Below are positions 61,354 to 64,000 of a stretch of 64,000 nucleotides of DNA, piece after piece (the first letter of the stretch is position 1; each line of letters opens with the position of its first letter). Under the pieces are notes generated by a model that worked only from the letters and a program-made list of their open reading frames with translations, made no database searches and was not told the DNA's origin. The DNA is from Mermis nigrescens (Eukaryota > Nematoda > Enoplea > Mermithida > Mermithidae). The stretch lies in NCBI GenBank assembly GCA_036768485.1, contig JAVLUZ010000770.1:124001-188000 (forward strand), given 5' to 3'. A program made the position numbers and the translations under genes.

Positions 61354-61996
61354 CTAAATATGAGAAATCGCTTATAATGCAGAATTTACCATATAAAGGG
61401 GGTCTTATATTATGCAAAAATTGTCAAAAGTTTCAGTAAAAAAATTGTTCGTTGGCACAAATTGAACCAAATTATCGTTATTTATCGTCAATTTTAATTC
61501 AAAACCTATTCATTTGAAGAAAAATTTTGGACATTTTTTTGGAATAAAGGCATTTCGTAAAAAAGGTATAGTTAGCTTTTGATATAAAACGTATATGAAA
61601 TAATAAGAGTTAGCATACATTTTATGGATTTACATAAAACATATACTTATTTATATTTTAGAAATGAACAATTTTTTATTTAACAATTCTAGAGAACAGT
61701 TACAGAAGGCATATTCCGAGGACCAGAACAAGTTTGTATTCCTTCTACTATAGGTATTAATAAATCTCAAAAAACCTCGTATAAATACATCTTAAATAGA
61801 AAAAATTTGCAGAAAACATATTCGGTTTAGCAATAGCATTAATTTAAGGTTACAAAAAATATATACAATATTTAGCCAAAAAACTTTAAATTAAAAAAAT
61901 GTTAATATAAAGATATGAGTAATACAATGATGGAATTAATAAGGTTTAAGAACATAGCTTAAGATAATGTACAATTAAGAGTTAACCATAAGTTAC

Positions 61997-62071
61997 CTGA
62001 TATCAAGCTCTTCAGTCTAGCTGAATTTCGTGCTTGACGGAACTTATCCAGAACGGATAAATACGCAGTAT
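61997..62071 (-). CDS. Short linker exon between recombinase and SET parts (phase 1-1)
   Basis: 75 bp between ATTTTATAG and CAG|GTAACT. It encodes TAYLSVLDKFRQARNSARLK and onward. Its phase-1 start fits the phase-1 donor of the recombinase exon type at 28535, and its phase-1 end fits the SET exon at 61353. This suggests the ancestral order recombinase, linker, SET. Confidence 0.65.
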
Positions 62072-62206
62072 CTATAAAATAAAAATCTAGATAAATGAAT
62101 TAATAATGGAGTTAATGTAAAACATTCCTCATATATTACAAATGTATTAACTTATTTTTGAAGAGATTGATAAGTAATATTTACTTTCAGGCTTAAACTT
62201 GCCGGG

Positions 62207-62482
62207 ATCTTCAAGGACTTCATAGCTTTCTCTAAAACCTTTGACTGATAGCGCTGGACTTGACACCGAGATATTCCTTTCTGAACAAGCGACATTTTCT
62301 GTGGTAGTTCCGCAATTTTCTTTTTGGATTTTTTGTCAAGTTCAGGGCAATATTTGTCGACATATTTCGCCAAATGCTTGAAAACATCGAAGTAATTCGA
62401 AACTGTGTCCGCACTCATTCCGCCTAACAAACGGAGATCAGAGATCCACTGTATGACCATGTTCGAGTGATCAGCCAGAAGT
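62207..62482 (-). pseudogene. Tyrosine recombinase main exon, copy 2, truncated
   Basis: Same acceptor as copy 1 (GAAATTTTTTAG). The frame is intact through the T-run where copy 1 is shifted: LLADHSNMVIQWISDLRLLG to RYQSKVLEKAMKSLKI. It then breaks at 62207 into a segment matching 24704-24740, which joins the linker-exon segment at 62173. The box I, hairpin, box II and Tyr portions are absent here. It is a rearranged remnant. Confidence 0.75.
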
Positions 62483-62654
62483 CTAAAAAATTTCACAATT
62501 TACCTTGCTAATTTCCTAAAGATTCTATAATAACATTGATAGGGAATGAGCATACAAATGTGAAATAACATTCACATTAGGGTAGGGGTTTGGGAAAGGT
62601 CTTTACCAGACATGCACGTGGGGAGTTTGGGATTCCAAACCCCCGCCCTCCTCA

Positions 62655-64000
62655 GAAACTAAACATTTATTCATAAATTCTGCAATAACATTTAGATGTA
62701 ATCTATAATTTTAGTTATTTTGATACATATGTATAATTTTATATAAAATGATACTAGGGAAAGAATTATAGAATAGAGCAATACTGTTTAAAACTTTTTT
62801 TCAATCAATAAAAAATAACAAATGTTTAGTTTAACCCGAAAATCATGAAGCTAATGTTTGCAAAACATTTAATTAAATTATAATGAATTGTACATATTAA
62901 GGTTGGCCCCTGTTTTCTTATCATTTTCCAGTGCTCCGAGCATTGAGATGGATTGCCGGATTTCAGTGGTTGTATATATACCCGTTGCCTAACGAAGTCT
63001 TTTGATTGGAATATGTTGAAGTGTTTCACGGCCTCATTCAATTTCGATCCAGTGAAATTGATGAAAAAGTATTTTTTTAGAGAATCATCCGATGATCGAT
63101 TAATCCTAAAATAATGGATTAATCCCTTAGTTTTTTTTAACGTAAGTGTTATGGTTTGTATTACTATATTCCTAATGTTGATAATTTGAATAATTAATAT
63201 ATCAAAACTAATAATAAATTTTATTTTTTCTTTTAATTGAAGAATAATTTCAATAATTAATTTATTAATAATAGTAATATTTATTTTTAATAATTAATAG
63301 TAAATTTCAAAATTACATGTAAAATAATGTATTATGAAGGAAAACGTATTATAATGATTAATAAAGCTCATAATGATTATACAATTTTTTGGTTATTAAA
63401 TATACATAATTTATCTTCGTTAATTGATTACTTGAAAATTATACATACTTTTTCCTTTAATTAATGAGTAATTCCAATAATTAATTTATTGATAGTAGTA
63501 ATATTTATTTTTATTAATTAATAGTAAATTGCAAAATAAAATAAATATATTAATGATGAATAGTAAAATAAATTTATAAATTATTAATAATATAATGAAT
63601 ATATTAAAAATTAATACAAGTATGTATTATAAATCTTATTTAATGTGAAATAAAGTAAGACATGAAAAACATCTAAATCATTAATAAAGCATACAGCGAA
63701 CATACATTTTTTGGTTAATAAATTCACATCAGCGATCTGTTGAATCATGAATAGAAATACATAGCCTTTTATTTTATTAAATTTTAATAAATATCATATT
63801 ATTACTATACAATATTAATACTTTGAATTATTAATAATTAGTAAATTTAAATTATTATTAATTCTTTTAATAATTAAGTTTCAAAAATTAATATCTTGAT
63901 GCTAGTAATATGAAGAAAAATCATTTTAATAATAATAAAGCATTCACTGTATATATACTTTTGGGTTAATAAATATACCATAAGCAATCTGGTGTAAAGG
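62655..64000 (-). repeat. Second copy of the 29.2-30.7-kb recombinase segment
   Basis: Begins at ACTAAACATTTATTC (junction 62655, copied from 29190 onward) and runs to the window end with few differences. It includes exon copy 62894-63105, which carries a 2-bp TA insertion near 62975 and so shifts frame just before the box II Arg. Confidence 0.9.
62894..63105 (-). pseudogene. Box II recombinase exon, copy 2, frameshifted
   Basis: 212 bp where the intact exon is 210. GTATATATAC replaces GTATATAC, so the frame reads RVYIQPLKSG instead of RVYTTTEIRQ. Splice sites are preserved. Confidence 0.8.

Overview
This window looks like nuclear DNA from an invertebrate animal with an AT-rich, intron-rich and very transposon-rich genome. 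The evidence is: spliced exons with pyrimidine-rich acceptors ending TTTAG or TTTCAG, Ig I-set and fibronectin III modules, BEN and SET domain exons, a Tc1/mariner transposase, hAT and piggyBac-like elements, a LINE tail, a tRNA-derived SINE and long (AT)n arrays. It could be a nematode or an arthropod; I cannot fix the species. Most of the sequence between the exons is non-autonomous DNA transposons.

Layout. Positions 1-9600 hold a 1.05-kb direct duplication, a SINE head, an internally deleted hAT element with intact ends (4069-5203), a BEN-domain 3' exon (+) and many MITEs. Positions 9.6-25 kb hold a Tc1/mariner (DD34E) gene on the minus strand, split by a 2-kb intron inside its second catalytic motif, an orphan exon at 20.2-20.5 kb, and several MITEs with perfect target-site duplications. 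Positions 25.3-31.4 kb hold a minus-strand exon series. Three exons encode a Crypton-like tyrosine recombinase, with the R, K, R, H and Y positions visible. They are followed in compatible phase by an Ig domain, an Asp/Asn-rich exon, a linker and an Fn3 domain. Positions 31.5-34.8 kb hold a satellite with a two-monomer higher-order repeat, a LINE 3' end and a Gly/Asp-rich exon candidate. Positions 35-42 kb are diverged repeats, a 178-bp (AT)n array and a tRNA-Trp pseudogene next to twin palindromes. Positions 42.0-53.2 kb form a large inverted duplication (arms about 3.5 kb, spacer about 4.1 kb). Each arm carries a decayed exon of the meiotic MutS homologue MSH5. Positions 53.8-55.3 kb hold a TTAA-flanked piggyBac-like element. 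Positions 57.9-64 kb hold rearranged pieces of the recombinase gene, joined in phase to two exons encoding a complete KMT5A-like SET domain.

Main idea. The minus-strand exons at 25-31 kb and 57.9-64 kb appear to be duplicated and shuffled pieces of one gene family: tyrosine recombinase, then a short linker exon, then a SET histone methyltransferase domain. In one copy the recombinase appears to feed into Ig/Fn3 modules instead. Copy 1 has a frameshift and a stop, and copy 2 has a 2-bp insertion and lacks the catalytic middle. These may therefore be decaying copies of an intact paralogue elsewhere. All gene models come from reading codons and splice sites by eye, with no database search.
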